Of a stretch of DNA of 64,000 nucleotides, positions 24,201-38,150 are shown one piece after another (positions within the stretch are counted from its first letter, which is position 1; each line of letters opens with the position of its first letter). The position numbers were made by a program, and so were the translations under genes. Under the pieces are notes generated by a model, which worked only from the letters and a program-made list of their open reading frames with translations, had not been told where the DNA came from and did not search any database. The stretch comes from Copromyces sp. CBS 386.78. Taxonomy: Eukaryota; Ascomycota; Sordariomycetes; Sordariales; Sordariaceae. Location: positions 682,001-746,000 of the forward strand of contig MU839083.1 in assembly GCA_030685235.1 (NCBI GenBank). The letters run 5' to 3'.

Positions 24201-27200
24201 TTAGCAACGGATAGATTTGGCCTTGCACGTGACCCGAGTCTTCACACCTTAACTTACGTAAGAGACTCCAGCAAACGTACCGGGAAGTACCGCGACAAAC
24301 CCGGACCCCACGCCGGGCCCGACTCCTCGCGATTCCGTTCCCGTCTCAACTCCGACAAGATTCTAGCCCCTTGATTGTTAGCCGGCCCGCCTGCTCTTTC
24401 CATCTGCACTCAACTCAAGAGGCGGTTCCTTTTTGAGACAAGGCATTCAAAGATCAAAAGATTGAATCAACTGCCCATCAGGGTTTAACGCCAAGATCCA
24501 ATGGTGCTTAACCTGAAATAGCTCGTGGCCGGTCGGAAGCAACGTCAGGGTTTTGATCCATTTCATCCAAACCTTCCTCGCCTTCCAAACTCGGTGTCCA
24601 CCCTGTTTCTTTCCCCAGCGGATCTGCATCCACTTCTCCTTCCATTTGGTCCCACTTGTGACCGTCGGCTTGTGCCACCCCACCTTCCACCACAACTACA
24701 AGCCGGGCCCTTGATCCTTCCATCTGCCTCATCTCCAGAAACCTCCCATTTCCGTGACATGGATGGATGGCAGCACAGGCCATCCATCGTCACAGACCAC
24801 TTGACTGACTTTCCAACAACTGAAGAGGACCTCACAAGGAATCCTTTCATCCTCGTTGGCAGGAATGTGTCTGGATCTGGTCATCCACCACCCAAGGCAC
24901 TTATAATACTTAGTGATACATCAGTCATCCTCGAGCGGACTCTCTGCCTAGCTACAAGCCGCTTCCTGTTCCAGGCCAAACGCCCCCCATCGGAACGAAA
25001 CGAACAGCCAAGACAGATCACAATTCCGCAGACCCAAACGCCTGCATATGCGATACCCCATGCGTGTGATATAAAACTCAGCAGTGACACATGTTTGGCA
25101 ACAGGGCCTGGGTACCTCTATCCAGTACGAGCATAGAATGGCGCACGCACTTTACACTGGACGCCGCAGCGCGCATTCGGGACACATGCGTGACCTTCCC
25201 TTTCTCGAAATACTCTTCGCTCTCAAGTGCGTGGATGTGGCAACCACAAGCGGGATGGATGGATGGTTGGTGGTTAACAAAACGGGATTCGCATTCAGCG
25301 AACACCATCGGACACTACCATCGCCACTACCACTGTTACACAGATTGGTCCATCCATAAGTTACTTGTCTGCTTGTCTTGACGTTTCATACCAACTCATA
25401 TCCATGGTAAATATATTACCACAAGCAGTACCGAGCCGATATTGTTGTCGTTGTTTATCATCACTACCGTCAGTTCATGTCTTCTCATCCCGTCCACCTA
25501 CTCCTAAGGAGCGACCAGTACTGGTGGATGATACCATACCTACCACGCCCACTCAATTTACTCCCGCCCCATATTGCTCGTCAATGTTCACACTTGTACC
25601 CTACCTGAGCCTACCCTACCCATCTCACCACGCTTCCTTTTCCACGCTAACCATTTCACCCACCTTACCATCCGAGCCAACCATCCGTCACTGGCTGGCA
25701 GCAATCCAACAATCCGACACGTTCGACGCAACCCAGCTGATGAGCCACATCCATCCATGCCATGCTGCCATTCTCGCTTCCACGGTTCGAGAACCAAATA
25801 CGGACGTCGGTTCCGCGTCGTCTGTTGAGTGAGTACGTACAACCCACGACGTTCGGCTTTATAGTCTGATATCCCACTTTATGGCCTAATGCTTATCCAC
25901 CCAACTCACCCTTACATCCATCCAACCCGTCAGCCCAATCTTTTCACAGCCACCCAACCATCCATCCAGCCGGTCAGCAAGATACCTAGGTACATCAACC
26001 CCTCGTCATGAAACACATCACGGGTTGCCTTGTTCGGGTATCTCTTCCATACCACCTGGCATGCCTGGTAGGATATGGTACGTATGTACATAGTTCACGA
26101 GTTGAATGGTCGTTATTGCAACCTTACAGTTGACGGGGGTTTCTAATTTGCCGGATAACCAGTGCCCCATTTCAGATGTCGGATATATGACTATGTTAAT
26201 GGGACAGGTAAGGAGAGATTGACAACTTGTTTTCATGGGCATTGACGAAACATAACTACAGATCATTACTTCAATGGAGAACACAACGGGCTTTCGGAGC
26301 ATATATTCCTCAAACCACCGGCACCATGCCAGGAATCGTTGTCCACCACACATGCTTGCTGTAAAAGAAACCCGGTTCTTTCACAGCTAGCAATTGTCAA
26401 CAAGCTGACATATCTACTGAGGCCAGGAATTCCGTCTACTTGACTTTTTACGTGATACTAAGCTAGTCTACATTTGGGTCCATCATGGATGGGAAAGGGA
26501 TCTTATATGCAATGGCAAATGGGATGAAAGACCAAAGATCAGATCGAAACCCAAGGATCTGACAGGTGCTAGCTACCACGTGCAGTCACGTTAAGCTCAC
26601 ATCGGGCTTTGCAAATGCTTGATATTGATGTCAACGCAGGATGCCATGCGAACTACAGAAACTCCAAGAACCAGATAATTTAACCCGCTCCAGGTCTATT
26701 TTGTGTGAATTCCGGGTTTCTCACAGCTGTAAGTCGCTTTCGCTTTTGCACCGGAACCTCGGCCGGGATAGGTATTATACTTGAACTCTGTCAAGCCGTT
26801 CCTGTCAGACCGGAGACGTCCAGGCATGGAGCTGCGGACATGGAAGCTGCGAGGTTTGTGCCCCACAGTCGGAAGCGTTTGTAATACGGGGCCGGACCGA
26901 AGCTAGCGGTAGCGGTTACGGTCATTTGTGGGGCCGACCGGCTGGCCAGTGGACTACATCGGCTCGGACACGGACCCGGGAAAAGCGCGGGATCTCGGTA
27001 AGTACAAAGCTCAGAGATCGCGGGCTGCAAGCCTGGATGTGTGAGACTTGTAGTGCTGCCTGTTTTGGGGGATAATGGCGTGAGAGGTATGTACCTACCT
27101 CCTCGGCTTCCCATCGTTTTCCTCCATGGTGTTGTAACGAGTTTGGGGCAACCATGTCACCTTCAAACAGGAAAATCATGCCTTGCCTGCATTTACGATC

Positions 27201-30200
27201 AAATGCAAGGTAGTCGACATGAAAGCTGCACAAAGTATGTCGGAAACATGGAGCAGTTAACGTTCGACCTTAGCACCGGTCCATCCAGGCAGGTTCCTGC
27301 ATGCGAGGAATCATTACAGGATTGAAGTGGGTTCGGTGAGTATCTGTAAGGCAAAACAGAGGCGAGCTGCACCTCCGGCAGCTTCAGCAAGTCGAGTTAC
27401 CTACCTATGCTCAATGTATAATGATTCGCATCTTTGTTGCGATGATATCAACGGACATCAAATGTCGTGTTAATGCCACGCCACTGCCACGGGCTGTAGA
27501 TGCACTACCGTACATATCTGCACGTGAGGCATAGTGGTTGAAGAAACTTGGAGGAATGGCTACTCTTCGGCACTTGGGTCGGAGGAGTGGTTGTTTCAAG
27601 TCCTGACGAGTAATAAAGCGTTGTTCTCCTTTGGATGTCAGGGTCCCCGCTCAAAGGGTAACCTTCCGACTGAAGCGAAAACAGTCGTGGCTTCTCGTAA
27701 AGGCGATATCTCTCATGGATTGGAGATAGGGTGCCGTGCCATCGCGGTAGAATCCACGAGAAATACACAAGCGAGGTTGAGAACGTAAATGCGGCACGAG
27801 CCGTCGACAAGGAGAATCGGAAAGGTCCACCAGAATGATAATCAACGAGAAGCAAAAGTGATGACAATGATGACATAGCTGACGAGCACGTACCAGTAGA
27901 CGCCTGTCGCTGTCGTAGTCGATCTGGCCACGACAGGTTCGACAGGGCAGCAACAGCAGGAGCGGTAAAATCCATTTTCCGGATCCATGACGAGATCGCC
28001 CAGTTTAAGTATTCCAAGGCTGAGGAACACAGATCTTCTTCTCGTGTTTCCCGGCCCGGACCTTCCACGGAACCGGGGGCCCTATGTACGGTGCTGGCTG
28101 TCGATTGACGGCGTGCGATTTGTTTGTAAGTACGTGCAAGGTCCCTTGTCTTGGGCCTCTTGGCCCCCTTACACCCGCACCTAACCTGCACACCGCACTA
28201 TCAAAGCTGCCCAATGACGGACCTCCACCTCATTTGCGCCGATAGGGTTGCGCGTCGTTGCAAGCACCCCAGGTCGCCAGGCGTTGGTGACGGCGGGCTG
28301 GGGTATTTCTCGGTGAGGCACACGGGCCGGGGGACATTCAAAGCTTGTTGGTCGGCAACGTTAAGGGGGCCGTGCACCGGGCCTTGGGAGGAAGATGATG
28401 CAGGTGGCAGAACGTTCACGCTTGTTGGCGGCTGTTCCCAGCTGCTGCAGGATGCATCGGAACTCGTTTTGTCCAACAAACTCAGACCGCAGAACGGCTC
28501 GGGCTGGCTGGTGGGCGGGAGTGTGCGTTCGACGGTCGTACCGTGTCGACTCGGGGATCCTGAAAAGGAGGGTGACCAGTGGCCGCCAAGGAAGGGTAGA
28601 AGCCAATTGATTGCCAAGAAGGCTAGCGAGGAAAAGGAAAAATAGCGTTGTTGCAACAGTCCGTAGCGCTCGCTCCGGAGACTCCCCCTCCATCTCCTCT
28701 CCCTTTGTGGGGTGCGGTGCCCGTTTCTAGGCTGTTCTTGTTTTGGTTTCTCTCGATCCTGGCGGGTTTCTTGGGTTGCTGGAGTTGGGGGTGTGGCCCG
28801 CTGGGGGGAAGATTTCGTACCTGTTCGTACCGAGTACTTCGACGACCGACCCTGAAGCATGAGGTCCCTGCGAGGAACGTGTCAGCGCACCCATCCCCCC
28901 TTCCCGCTGCCCGCCAGCGTCAGGCACACCACGACAGAGATTGATTGGAGCAACAGAGACCTTCCATTACCACATCACTGAACGCCCGTCCAAGCCACCA
29001 TGGCTGTTGTCCGGCGCCAGGTCGACAACCACACCGGACACCGCCTAAAGGGGATCATCGCTGGGGCGTCGTTTGGTAGGGCGAGCCCTAAATGGGAGGA
29101 AGTTGGGACGAAGCGTTCTTGGGCTCATGCGGATGGTGCGATTGAAAAGGGTTTGAAGTCATAAATCGGATGTCGGTCGGTTTGGGAGTTTGTCAAATCG
29201 AATGTCAGTTCACCGCTCTGGTACGGAACCCGATGAAGATTACAGACTGAAGACTGAGGAGAGTGCTTGCCTGTTCATGCTTGCCAACCGCCAGGCACCT
29301 GGCTGCAAGGCGAAGTGCCTAGAGGTAGGGAAAATGGAAAATGCGGGGGAGTTGGAAAAGCCAAGTGTCGAGTGGAACACAGGGGCAGCTTCCATTTTGA
29401 TATGCTCGTACCTGGGAGACGACAGATCTGGAACTCCGGTCCCCCCGTGTGATGACAATCACTCTGCTCGATAATACCCACTCATGCCATTGCACACGTC
29501 GGATAGGTTTGCTCGGTGCGGTGCCGATTCGCGGAGCTGTGTGCGCGGATGACCTAGAGTTTTGGAAGCTTTTGAGATGCCTAGGCGAGAAGAGTATTAG
29601 ATGATCGCTGATGGATTGGGTTCATTTGGTGGACTTGTTCGATCTGTACTTGAGCACGTACTGTCGCCAACGCCAGGCACACGTCGTCCACCACATCATC
29701 CACACTTTCCCTTTGAATGGGATCAAATGTGGATTCGCGAAATCACATGGTCCCGTCGCCAAGGTGTCTGTTGGTTGGATGCCGATGAATTTTAGGCAGT
29801 GTTGAGTACTCGCCTATTGTCATCTCTTCTTTAGTAGAGTAGCACGTTGGATTGCTAAACGATGTAGGATCATTAATGATGGGAAAGCTTATTGTTTCTG
29901 TTGGTCAAACTGGAGTGCAAGCTGACTGACAATCTCCTTCACGTTTCCCGTCAAACAAAGAAGGCGATTCAGACAAAGACAATGGGCAATGCTTTTCGGA
30001 ATTCCTTTGGCACGAAGGTAAGTAGTGGTGCTTTGTTGATTATGTACTAGTACGTACAAGCTGAATACGGACATATCAAGAATCTGTTGCGTGTCAGTGC
30101 ATGCAAGTGTGAATGTTGGAGATCGAAAATCAAGGGACGTCCGACGCAAAAATGCGAGCTAGGCGTGTGCAAGGCGCTTGTGAGATCTCATCGTCTTCCG

Positions 30201-31781
30201 GCCTTGAACGGCTAGATGAAGAGGCTGAAAGTTGCAGAGTACATATCTCCCCAGCATGCGTATGCCTCTTGACCTACATTGTTCCGTCCGCTCATCCAGA
30301 CAACACTTTTGCGCCATGACTCCCGCTGTACCTACTGCTGTAGATACTGGTGAAGTGGTGAGAACCCAGATTATGAGACCTGAAACCCGAATTCTAAGAT
30401 GACGGCAGATATAACGGGCTGCAGTCAGAAAGTAATCATTTGGGGCTTCTTCGTTGTCGACGGGATCTGGAGTTGCTCGGGCCTCTCTCGCCCGGTCTTG
30501 GACCAGGCACCAGAGGCACCTCCCCTTACCCAGACCCCTCACTTGACTGCACTGCCTCTAGACGGACTCGGGCCTCAAGCACTCCATCCCGTCTTCCGAT
30601 ACCATCATAGCTCTACCATGTTTGCTGCCTGGATGCTGTCTCTAAACAACCTCTCGGCGTGATATTGCCTCGCCTCTGCCTCCTCCACGTCCTCATTCAT
30701 GGTGGTGTAGGCCTGTAGGGTCAAGAGTCCAAAGAGGCCCGTGCTCGCCCCAAGTACCCCGGTACTCCACCGCAGCACCCCTGTGCCCACCTCGCCCCGC
30801 CCCAATGTACCGCAACCTGCCACAACCTGGCAGCCGTAACCTGTGCCGCCAGGCCCTTGTGCAGCGCGTGTGGGTCAGTTCTCTTGGCGCGCCGTATGAC
30901 ATGCGGCACCAAGCGGAACCGGGAGCAAATTCCAAACTTACCTAGCCAAAAGTACGTACACGATGCCGTGGGTAAGGGGAGTTTGCAAAAGTGGTCAGAA
31001 CTCCCCGTCCAGCGAATCGAGCTGCTTCCTGGCCGCCTTCCCCATTGCCTTTAGATCGCCTCTTCCCCGGCCAATTTTCCCTTTCCCCCTTCCCCTTCTT
31101 TTTCTCCCGTCTCCCGCCCTCGCTGCATCGCGCACGACTTTCTGCGAGGCCCGCCCAACACCAAACCACAATCTTGGACCAGATTCCATCCCAACTCAAC
31201 CGCCCGTGTACCGCCATTACCAGCCAAGCCGTCGCCGCGAGCAATATATCCGCATTGCTTGTCTAATCCAAATTTCCATCTGGAAACAGAGCACGACGTC
31301 GCCATTCCGACCTCGGTAGCTTTGGCGAGTCTTGTCCGACTATAAGAATTGAAGCTGCTGCAGGCCATCTCCTCGCCCTTTTCGCAATCAGTTATTCAGA
31401 ACAAGCGCATCCGCCCAACAACACACAAGAACCGGGCAATCCATCATCACCACCATTGCTGACGCCGTCGCCACGTGTCGCTGTGGTCCACCAGCCGCCC
31501 AAGGAGTAGAAACACTTTTGGTACAGTCATCGCGACTGCGCTTTTTGACGGCCCCTGACACCGCCCCGCTACCTAGTACATATCGCCCCCGTAGCGTCTC
31601 CGGGAACAGCTGCATGGGATACCAAGGCCATTGCTATCGCCTTGTGAAACTTTTAAATCTGCTTGTTAGGTTGGGTCGGTAGCGCTACACTGGCATCCGC
31701 CCCAGCCTCTCCTAGTTCCTTATAGTCCGTTGAGGAGCAACACGCCATCCGCGCGCTACATACTTCTGCAGCATCGCCAAA
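18201..31781. other. Gene-poor stretch of 13.6 kb upstream of rcm-1
   Basis: I found no coding region with a recognisable domain, a credible start and a sensible splice pattern. Contents include a GGA/AGG run near 18488–18509, an acidic decayed coding-like patch at 19.58–19.98 kb, CAGT repeats near 20288–20310 and TCCA-rich tracts near 25.7–25.97 kb. The final 0.8 kb, C/T-rich, is probably the rcm-1 leader. Base composition is ordinary and shows no RIP, so this is not transposon heterochromatin. Long non-coding RNAs, long leaders or small genes cannot be excluded by eye. Confidence 0.5.
19580..19985 (+). pseudogene. Possible remnant of an acidic, Asp/Glu-rich coding region
   Basis: Two successive frames read as highly acidic protein: DDDDYGENEQN…NNGEEDNDE then a stop, and shortly after, in another frame, DDDGEDYCH, a stop, and EYNEEKYRQGGEGVREEE… through DDENGDDDDYEYRYDG. 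Such strings rarely arise in non-coding DNA, but no intact frame, start or splice pattern connects them. It may be a decayed gene, or a GAT/GAA-rich non-coding tract that merely looks coding. Confidence 0.3.
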
Positions 31782-34700
31782 ATGGCAAACCACCATCCCT
31801 CCCCTCCGATGCAGATGCAAATGCATCATGGTCCTCCGGGGCCCCCAGGCCCGCCGCCGCCGCCGCCGACGTGGAATCAACAACGACAGGCCTTCATGAA
31901 CTTGACCGAGAATGTGTGGATTGGAATTGGTATGTGCTTCCCACGCCCTTGCTGGCTACCTTTGTTGCCTGTTTTGCACGATTCTAATTAGCAATCATGA
32001 TAGGCTCCGTGTCCGAGCTCATGGGGAACCACAACGAGGCACTAGAGGCTTATGAGAGGGCTCTTGCCGCCAACCCTAACTCTGTGGCTGCCATGAATTC
32101 CGCCAGTCTCGTCCTCAGGACGCGCGAGGATTTTCCCAAGGCGTCGGAATATCTGCAGAGGATCTTGAAGATCGAGCCCACAAACGGTGAAGCTTGGGGC
32201 AGCCTTGGTAAGTTTGCCTGCCTCTGATATCCCTCCTTGCAGCCGACCGATCCCGTAACAGTCCATAGCCCGCGCACCACGGCTATCTAAATATACCCAG
32301 GGTCTAACAGTTGCTGTGTAGGACATTGCTATCTTATGATGGAGGATCTCCAGCAGGCATACGCTGCATACCAGGCGGCCTTGGTTAACCTTCCTAACCC
32401 CAAGGTAAGTGCTTTCGTACTTGTTCGCATGCCTCTTTGTAGAATCGACAACGGTTTGGCTGACTGTCTGACTGCAGGAACCGAGGCTTTGGTATGGCAT
32501 CGGTATTCTTTATGATCGCTATGGCTCTTTGGACCATGCCGAAGAGGCATTCTCACAGGTCATGGCTATGGACCCTAACTTTGACAAGGCTCATGAGATA
32601 TACTTCCGTCTCGGCATAATCTACAAGCAGCAACACAAGTACCAGCAATCGCTTGATGTAAGTTTACAGCAAGAGTCTTGATCAGATCGGCATGGGGCAG
32701 TAGCTTACTTGTTGACAGTGCTTTAGATACATTGTCAACTCTCCTCCTACTCCTTTGACCGAAGAGGACATCTGGTTCCAGATTGGTCACGTCCACGAAC
32801 AGCAGAAAGACGTAAGTCAACCGTGCATCTCCGCTTTGTTTCCCACGACTTGATCCTGACGTTGTGACAGTATGATGGTGCCAAGCAAGCCTACGAACGG
32901 GTGCTGCAACGTGATCCAAAGCACGCAAAGGTCCTTCAGCAGTTGGGCTGGCTGCATCACCAACAGAGCAATTCGGTTGCCAGCCAGGAAAAGGCAATTG
33001 AGTACCTGAATCAGTCCGTTGCGGCGGGTAAGTTTTAGCCCATTTTGCTCCTTCACGCACCCAGGCTGACATATGTATCAGACCAAACCGATGCCCAAAG
33101 CTGGTATTTGCTCGGCCGCTGCTACATGCAACTCCAAAAGTACCCCAAGGCATACGAAGCTTATCAGCAAGCCGTCTATCGTGATGGCAGGAATCCCACC
33201 TTCTGGTGCTCGATTGGTGTCCTGTACTACCAAATCAACCAGTATCGTGACGCCTTGGATGCCTACTCGCGGGCCATCAGGCTCAACCCCTTCATCTCGG
33301 AGGTTTGGTATGACCTTGGTACTTTGTACGAGTCTTGTAACAACCAGATCAGCGATGCTCTGGACGCTTATCAACGTGCCGCCGAACTGGATCCCAACAA
33401 CCCGCACATCAAGACCAGACTACAGCTGCTCCGAAATGGGCAAGCTAACGGCGGCGCACCCCCGGGAGCAGTCCCGATGCCCACTGATATCCATCCCCAG
33501 ACGTACAATGCATCCGGCGCTGTCGGTCCTCCGGGCCCTCAGTGGGCGGGCTCAGGCTCAGGCCAGCCTCCTCATCAACCGCCTCAGCCGATGCACAACG
33601 GTGGCCCTGGTGGCCCGGGCCAAGGGGCCAACTCGTGGAGCGGAAGAATCTCCGACATCAACCCTCCTCCCCAGCCACCAAACCCGTATGCCTCCGGTCA
33701 AGACCGGGAGCCCTTTCGTGGTCCCGCTCCGCCGCTTCCCAGACAGCCCAGCCCGCGACAGGAGCAGCAAATGAGACCTTATCAGGAGGCCAACAGGGCG
33801 CCCGAGCCTCTCAGACGAGGACCTACCCCTCCCCAGGCTCATTACGCTCCTCCACCCCCTCCTCCTCCTCCGCAACAACCGCACCAGCAGCACCCGCAGC
33901 AACAGCATCAGCAAGGACCACAACCTACTAGGGAAGGTCCGGGTGGTAGTGGTGCTCAGAGAGTGAGGAACCCCAACTACGCTAATGCCCAGAACGTGGT
34001 ACCTTCCAACTCTGGTCCTGGCCCAAACGGCCCTCCTCCTCCAAACGCAATGATGCATTTCAACAACAGTCCGAGGACTGATGGCCCGGGAAGACCACCC
34101 CATATGCACGAGAACCGCATGCCATCTCCCAAGTCAGCATATCCTCAGCATCAGCCGCCTTACCCTCCTCATGGTGAGCAGGGCGGTCCTGGTGGCCCTG
34201 AGCAAGGCCCCCCTCATCCACCTCAGCCAGGCATGGCTGGTGAGCCTCCTCATCAGAGAGAGCATGATCCTCGTCCTTCTTCGGTTGGCCCCAAGAGAAT
34301 GCGTGAGTGGGAAGATGAACGGGAGGTGAAGAAGCCTGCAACGGAGGAGGCTCGTGCTCGTATGGACGACCATAGGCATCGCCGTCCCTCGGTGAGCCCG
34401 CCCCGAATGGAGTCGCATTATGCTCGTCGCAACTCGTCGGAGGCTCGTCGCTTCGATGAGCGTCGCATGGAGGATTCCCGTAGGGTCGATGAGCAGCGCC
34501 GGGTTGAGGAACAGCGTCGCATGGAGGAGATGCGCCGTGCTGAGGAGCAACGGCACCAAAATGAGGGATACCACCCTTCGGAGGCTGCTCACCATCCCCA
34601 ATCTCACACCGCCCCTGCCCATTTGCCACCGATGCAGCAAGGTCCGGCACCGATGCAGAACCTCATCCACGAGCAAGGCCACGGACCTCAGCAGCAAGTC

Positions 34701-34997
34701 CCCGGACCCCAGCAACAAGGCCCAGGACCAGCCCATCAGCCCGCCCCCGAAGACCGACGGATGGATCATCCTCCGGCCCAGCATCCCCCTATCGTCAATG
34801 AGCCTGAGCGTGCGGCCCGCAAAATGGAAGTTGACGAGGACTATGACGACAGCGGAGAGGAGGACAAGAAGGGCGGCATCATTCCCGGTCCTTCGTCCGG
34901 ATCTGGCCCTGCGGCAAACGACCGGGAGTCCAAGAACGGTGCCTCAACGAGCGGCAGCTTCAACGGTATTATGGGGCAAAAGTCGGAAAGTAGCTGA
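31782..34997 (+). CDS. rcm-1: TPR-containing transcriptional corepressor RCM-1 (Ssn6/Cyc8 homolog)
   Basis: Seven exons: 31782–31929, 32004–32207, 32322–32404, 32478–32657, 32719–32811, 32871–33027 and 33082–34997, all GT–AG, giving 926 residues in one frame. After a Pro-rich start (MQMQMHHGPPGPPGPPPPPP) come about ten tetratricopeptide repeats, residues about 50–403, for example ALEAYERALAANPNSVAAM, AYAAYQAALVNLP and ALDAYSRAIRLNPFISEVW. The remaining half is low complexity: Pro/Gln/His/Gly-rich, with an Arg/Glu-rich stretch (RRMEDSRRVDEQRRVEEQRR) and an acidic motif EVDEDYDDSGEED near the end. The repeat region is that of yeast Cyc8/Ssn6 and Neurospora RCM-1, which act with the Tup1 homolog (RCO-1 in Neurospora) to repress many promoters, including carbon-regulated ones. 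The pyrimidine-rich sequence before the ATG suggests a long leader. Confidence 0.96.
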
Positions 34998-36434
34998 TTA
35001 CGTCATCTGCCGTGTACCTCGAGCTTGTGTGCGAGGGACAAGACCGAACATATCTGCTTATGATGCGACAGGGGCAGGAGAACCCAAATTTCTGTCAATG
35101 TCATGATAGTTTTCTTTATGGGTTGGGATTTACATCGACTTGTTTGTTTCATGTGGTCCGAGACAGTAGTCTACCATATCACACATACGGATGTTGGAGA
35201 CAGAAGGACCCATGAAGCTCAAAAGCTCTCATGGGTGCGAAGTGTCCGAATTTACTACGTTTTGGCTGACCAGTAAGGTATGAGGGAGGAGAAGAAGGAG
35301 CGGAATCCGATGTACATACTTTGTTATGACTTGTGTTTGGAATAGAAGCGTGTGTACGTCGTGTGTTGGAAAGTCGACAGCGAGAAGAGAGTGGGAATAT
35401 CATTCAAGAGACGAAAATGAACTCGCTGCGTTGCCATAGAGGCTAGTTAGAGAACACGATCATGACTGTCCTTACACTATTCGAATCGGAAGTGCATCAT
35501 CGCCGTATGGGACATGGTGTTGTTGAAATGCCTGCAAGGTACGACGGCCTGGAGGGTCAAGGAGATGGAATCTTATGCTTTCTTGGTTGTTCCTTGCAGC
35601 CAGCACGCTTTTTACCATGCATGCCCGTCTTGTTTAGGATGTCACAACTCTCACAAGCCAGCCAGTCCACGTGTCTCGTAGTTACGGTTGTTCATGCCAT
35701 TGCCCACAGCGTAAAGGCGTAGAGTTGTCAAACAGATGGCAGCTTTTACAGTTGCCGTCGTGAATCGAAGAAGCACATGAAAGACCTGAGAGAAGGATAT
35801 CCCTGATCCAACAGTGCAACTATACCTTCGAAATCACAAGAGCTTGCTCTTATTGACACCGTGGGCATGGACGACAAACTCTGACAATCAGCCCTGCGAT
35901 CAAGACGGCGGAGGCACAACGAAGGTTAGGCTCAACAGGCGAAGTAACGCTGCTGTCAGCCTGGATCGATAGGTGGTGAATGAAATACAAGTAGAAGAGC
36001 AAATGTATTGAAGCTCAAATGTTATTAGTGAATGTACCGTGACGACGGCGACCATGACGGACTTATACGCAGGAGGACTCCAAGTCACGTTCTGCCATAT
36101 CAACAGGACTCGAGTCTAGGTACCTTGTCATCAATGTGCCACTACAGCTGACTAACTGTACCAGGCCGCTTCTGTGGGGTGGAGAGGTCTGGGCTTGGCT
36201 GGGCCTCGCTGGTTGGCTGGGAGGCCTCGAGGGGAACAGGAAGGCGGACAGGGCACGCGCAAAAATTAGGGCTCCGCTACAATTGGGCCCGTGCACGGTC
36301 CAATCCACACCACTCACACAAAATTTTGGGTGGTCCAATTTCCCTGGCGATACTTCTTGATTTCTGTTTTCGCGGTAGTGAACTTTTTCCCACTCGACCA
36401 TCAACAACCCGGGTACTTGGGATCATCAGCAGTC
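34998..36434. other. Intergenic between rcm-1 and rpl3
   Basis: Contains the rcm-1 3' UTR and the rpl3 promoter. A CCAAT box lies at about 36334–36338, some 100 nt before the rpl3 start. No gene seen. Confidence 0.5.
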
Positions 36435-38150
36435 ATGTCTCACCGTAGTAAGTAACGCCTCGTCGTCGTCGTCGCCGCCAGAAACACGGTCATTGTCGAT
36501 ATCGCCCACGCAATCCCGAATTCGAAAGAACGATGGAGCAGCTTTCCCGAGAGACGGTCGTCGCGATATCGAAATTTTCGACTTTTTGGCGACTGGATTT
36601 TGGGAGCTTGCGTGATCGCGACTTGGACTTCAATGGCAACTTGAACGTCCTCCATGCTGACTCGATGCTTCAGAGTACGAGGCTCCCCGCCACGGTTCGC
36701 TGGCCTACCTTCCCCGCAAGCGCGCGGCCCGCCACAGGGGAAAGGTCAAGTCGTAAGTCAAGCTCATCTTCCGGTACTATCGACAACACTATCGCCATCA
36801 GTTTGGATCTTGCGATTGGAACTTGGGGGGCAATAGCGTTTGCGAACAGACAGGCTGACCAGTTGCGCGTTCACGACAGGTTCCCCAAGGATGATGCCAA
36901 GAAGCCCGTCCACCTTACCGCCGCCATGGGCTACAAGGCTGGCATGACCACCATCGTCCGCGACCTCGACCGCCCCGGCGCCAAGGCTCACAAGAAGGAG
37001 GTCGTTGAGGCTGTGACCATCATTGATACCCCTCCTGTACGTGCAACGCAGCCCGCTTGGCTCTTTTTGTGTCAATGGCTAACATCTCTCGCAGATGATC
37101 GTTGTGGGTCTGGTCGGCGTAAGTCTTTGATCCTGTCCAGCTGCCGTATATGGCCTACCGCGACCGTGTGAATCTAACCCCGATATTAGTACATCGAGAC
37201 TCCCCGCGGTCTCCGCTCGCTCACCACCGTCTGGGCTGAGCACTTGTCCGACGAGGTCAAGCGCCGCTTCTACAAGAACTGGTACAAGTCCAAGAAGAAG
37301 GCCTTCACCAAGTACGTCAAGAAGCACTCCGACAACAACGGTGCCGCCATCACCCGCGAGCTCGAGCGCATCAAGAAGTACTGCACTGTCGTCCGCGTTC
37401 TTGCCCACACCCAGATCCGCAAGACTCCCCTCAAGCAGAAGAAGGCCCACCTTATGGAGATCCAGATCAACGGTGGCTCCGTCGCCGACAAGGTCGAGTT
37501 CGGCCACGGCCTCTTCGAGAAGCCCGTCTCCATCGACTCCATCTTCGAGAAGGACGAGGTTATCGACGTCATTGCCGTCACCAAGGGTCACGGTTTCACC
37601 GGTGTCACCGCTCGTTGGGGCACCAAGAAGCTTCCTCGCAAGACTCACAAGGGTCTCCGCAAGGTCGCTTGTATCGGTGCTTGGCATCCTTCCCACGTCC
37701 AGTGGACTGTTGCCCGCGCTGGTCAGGCCGGTTACCACCACCGTACCTCGGTCAACCACAAGATCTACCGCATTGGCAAGGCCGATGCTGAGGATTCTGC
37801 TGCCACCGAGGTCGATGTCACCAAGAAGAAGATCACCCCGTATGTATCCCCCATTTTCCTCCGACAAGAGGCTGCAAAACTAACTCTGTTCCAGCATGGG
37901 TGGCTTCGTCCGCTACGGCGAGATCAACAACGACTTCGTCATGGTCAAGGGCTCCGTTCCCGGTGTCAAGAAGAGAGTCATGACTCTCCGCAAGTCCATG
38001 TTCATCCACACCTCCCGCAAGGCCCTCGAGAAGGTCGAGCTCAAGTGGATCGACACCTCCTCGGAGTTCGGTCATGGTGCTTTCCAGACCCCTGCCGAGA
38101 AGAAGCAGTACCAGGGTACCCTCAAGAAGGATCTCGCTGCCAGCTCGTAA
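36435..38150 (+). CDS. rpl3: 60S ribosomal protein L3 (uL3)
   Basis: Six exons: 36435–36447 (13 nt), 36674–36752, 36880–37036, 37095–37118 (24 nt), 37190–37839 and 37895–38150. They give 392 residues, close to the eukaryotic length. The protein begins [20 protein letters not shown] and contains the uL3 hallmarks: [58 protein letters not shown] and the W-finger region [18 protein letters not shown], ending in the loop [16 protein letters not shown]. uL3 sits at the peptidyl-transferase centre of the large subunit. The first intron (226 nt) directly after codon 4 is the common layout for fungal ribosomal protein genes. Reading through the last intron gives a false longer frame. Codon use is strongly biased to C-ending codons, as expected for high expression. 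Confidence 0.98.

Noticed and set aside
24525..25136. 203-codon plus-strand frame
   Set aside because: Pro/Ser/Leu-rich with no motif and other open frames overlapping on both strands; looks like chance in CT-rich DNA.
27505..28191. Minus-strand frames with a Cys-rich and hydrophobic stretch (SCCCCPVEPVV … LVSYVIIVITFAS)
   Set aside because: Briefly resembles a tail-anchored small protein, but start, length and splice pattern cannot be settled and neighbouring frames are equally open.
18201..31781. CRISPR-like array or secondary-metabolite cluster
   Set aside because: No regular direct repeats with spacers (and not expected in a fungus), and no synthase, P450 or cluster regulator seen.
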